The notes beneath the pieces are model-generated. The model did not search any database. It saw nothing but the letters and a program-made list of their open reading frames with translations, and was not told the origin of the DNA. A stretch of DNA of 64,000 nt from Nymphaea colorata (taxonomy: Eukaryota > Streptophyta > Magnoliopsida > Nymphaeales > Nymphaeaceae): assembly GCF_008831285.2 (NCBI RefSeq), contig NC_045138.2, forward strand, positions 38,617,115 to 38,681,114, read 5' to 3'. Every line of letters begins with the position of its first letter. Within the stretch, counting starts at the first letter, position 1. Positions 62,635 through 64,000 of the stretch are shown in pieces. Position numbers and translations under genes: made by a program.

Positions 62635-63284
62635 TAGCTGTTTAGTTAATTTACCTTTCATTTGATCACATTGTTAGATCATCTAAATAAAATGATCATC
62701 AAGGTCGCCTCAAGAGGCACAACATATGATGCATAGACGGCACGTTCTGTAACACCCTGAAAATTTAGTCATGTATTAAAGATTATGATGGATCTTTAAG
62801 AGCTTATAAAAAAGTTATTAAATAGATGGTTGTCCTGGTTCCTAGTCTTCTTAGGGGCTGAAGCCGAAACTGATAGGAGGCGTATTGGGATCCATCGAAT
62901 CAGGAGCCCGAACCTATGAGTGGGTTAAATTGTTATAGGTCCGTGCTTCAATTCCTATGGGTGAAGATTTTAGATGTTTAATTAATTTACCTTTCATTTG
63001 ATCACATTGTTAGATCATCTAAATAAAATGATCATCAAGGTCGCCTCAAGAGGCACAACATATGACACATAGACGGCATGCCCTGTAACACTTTGAAAAT
63101 TTAGTCCTGTATTAAAGATTATGATAGATCTTTAAGGGCTTATAAAGGGGGTTACTAAATAGATGGTTGTCATCTAATCTTTTTAAGGGTTGAAACTGAA
63201 ACTGATAGGAAGCAAGTTGAGATATACCGAATCAGGAGCTCGAGCCTATGAGTGGGTTGAATTGTTATAGGTCCGTGCTTCAAT
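62635..63284 (+). repeat. 336-bp tandem duplication of an LTR-like unit
   Basis: Copy A (62635-62970) and copy B (62971-63284) match closely over about 315 bp. They share TTACCTTTCATTTGATCACA, an AAATGATCATCAAGGTCGCC block, an LTR-like TGTAACAC start (62749 and 63084), a CTGATAGGA block and the end GTTATAGGTCCGTGCTTCAA. The second half resembles the sequence before the tRNA-Met primer site at 4585. No coding sequence is present. It may be head-to-tail solo-LTR debris or a short terminal-repeat retroelement. Confidence 0.85.
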
Positions 63285-64000
63285 CGGACTAGTCCGCCTT
63301 TTGTCAAGCTGATGGCGGCTTGCTGCCCATCCACGCCCCTGACGGCTCATCTTTATCATAACCGGGAAACCAAATACGGACGAGTTGCTAAACATAGATT
63401 CATTGAGAACGACTCTAGTCTTGTTCTAGTTCTAGTTCATCCCTTGGATCCTAATTCTTTGTGCAGTGATTCCTATAAGATAAGTCAATGGCACATTAAT
63501 GGGTTGCTTCCAGCATTAGGCCACCTTCTGCTAACAAGCAATTTGAAAGGGACTATAGAATTCACAACTTGCTCCATCCTGCTGCAACAGCCCAATGACA
63601 TTATCATGAGACACCCAACATCATAAATGTAGTGCGTTATTGTACCTTGTCCTAGATGAAAACATTGGCAACTTGTTTCAATTGTGCTGTTAAGACCCCA
63701 CTCTTCTCCAACAAAATTATTCAAGGGTCCTCAACTTGCTCTGAGTTAGGTTATGATCAAATATTTACTGCCCATCTGATGATCACTATAACATGCTCGG
63801 CCGCCTCGGCCTACATCTAAGTTCGTTTAATAAATCTTTCTCCTAGATCATGGGAAGGGTTTTGACTTCGGCTCGGCTCTACGAAAAGAGGTCACACCCA
63901 GAGGGGGGCCTACAGGGGCCTTGCCTACCTCCCCCTCATCCTTCATTTTTTTAAAAAATTTACATGTAAATTTTAGAAAATTCCACTTGTTCTATATAAA
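63285..64000. other. Right-edge intergenic DNA
   Basis: No gene is supported. A GC-rich patch at about 63895-63945 (GAGGGGGGCCTACAGGGGCC) followed by A/T-rich sequence resembles, in reverse complement, the GGGGCAAAGCC...GGCCCTGG patch at about 18431-18465 and is probably another transposon fragment. Confidence 0.4.

Overview
This is a 64 kb piece of a flowering-plant nuclear genome. The evidence is split genes with GT-AG introns, plant-specific families (BURP/PG1-beta, APO, thylakoid-lumen CYP38), organelle transit peptides, AT-rich non-coding DNA and many decayed transposons. I cannot assign a species. The genes are housekeeping genes with no operon logic, separated by 5-10 kb of repeat-rich DNA.

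Layout: 1-656 (minus), 5' part of a PG1-beta-like BURP cell-wall gene that runs off the left edge. 1.34-3.5 kb (minus), coding-like fragments of an unidentified broken gene. 3.7-10.4 kb, intergenic, with an LTR/primer-binding-site remnant and a 148-bp minisatellite. 10.4-16.3 kb (minus), a small OB-fold protein (SOSS-B/hSSB-like) whose two coding exons are separated by a 4.26 kb intron. 16.4-20.5 kb, intergenic, with a degenerate hAT-type MITE. 20.6-26.2 kb (plus), CYP38/TLP40, a lumenal cyclophilin needed for photosystem II assembly. 28.3-31.1 kb, a truncated hAT-like element with a LINE reverse-transcriptase relic inside it. 31.1-38.99 kb, APO3 (mitochondrial APO protein) with a large inverted duplication of its first coding exon and part of its intron. 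40.99-46.8 kb (plus), an HD-domain 5'-deoxynucleotidase (HDDC2/YfbR type). 46.8-53.9 kb, microsatellite-rich intergenic DNA. 53.96-59.36 kb (plus), an 11-exon P4-type phospholipid flippase (ALA8-12 group). 60.3-60.9 kb (minus), a second unidentified broken gene. 62.3-63.3 kb, a hAT MITE with a perfect 8-bp target duplication followed by a 336-bp tandem LTR-like repeat.

The most unusual structure is the APO3 inverted repeat. Two arms (31144-33128 and 33795-37319) face each other across about 666 bp. The left arm carries an antisense, still open copy of APO3 exon 1. A third, 186-bp sense copy of the same exon lies inside the right arm. A transcript crossing both arms would fold into a very long hairpin, so the locus is a candidate for small-RNA production against APO3. 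No database search, alignment or RNA evidence was available. Exon borders were worked out by hand from reading-frame continuity and splice consensus.
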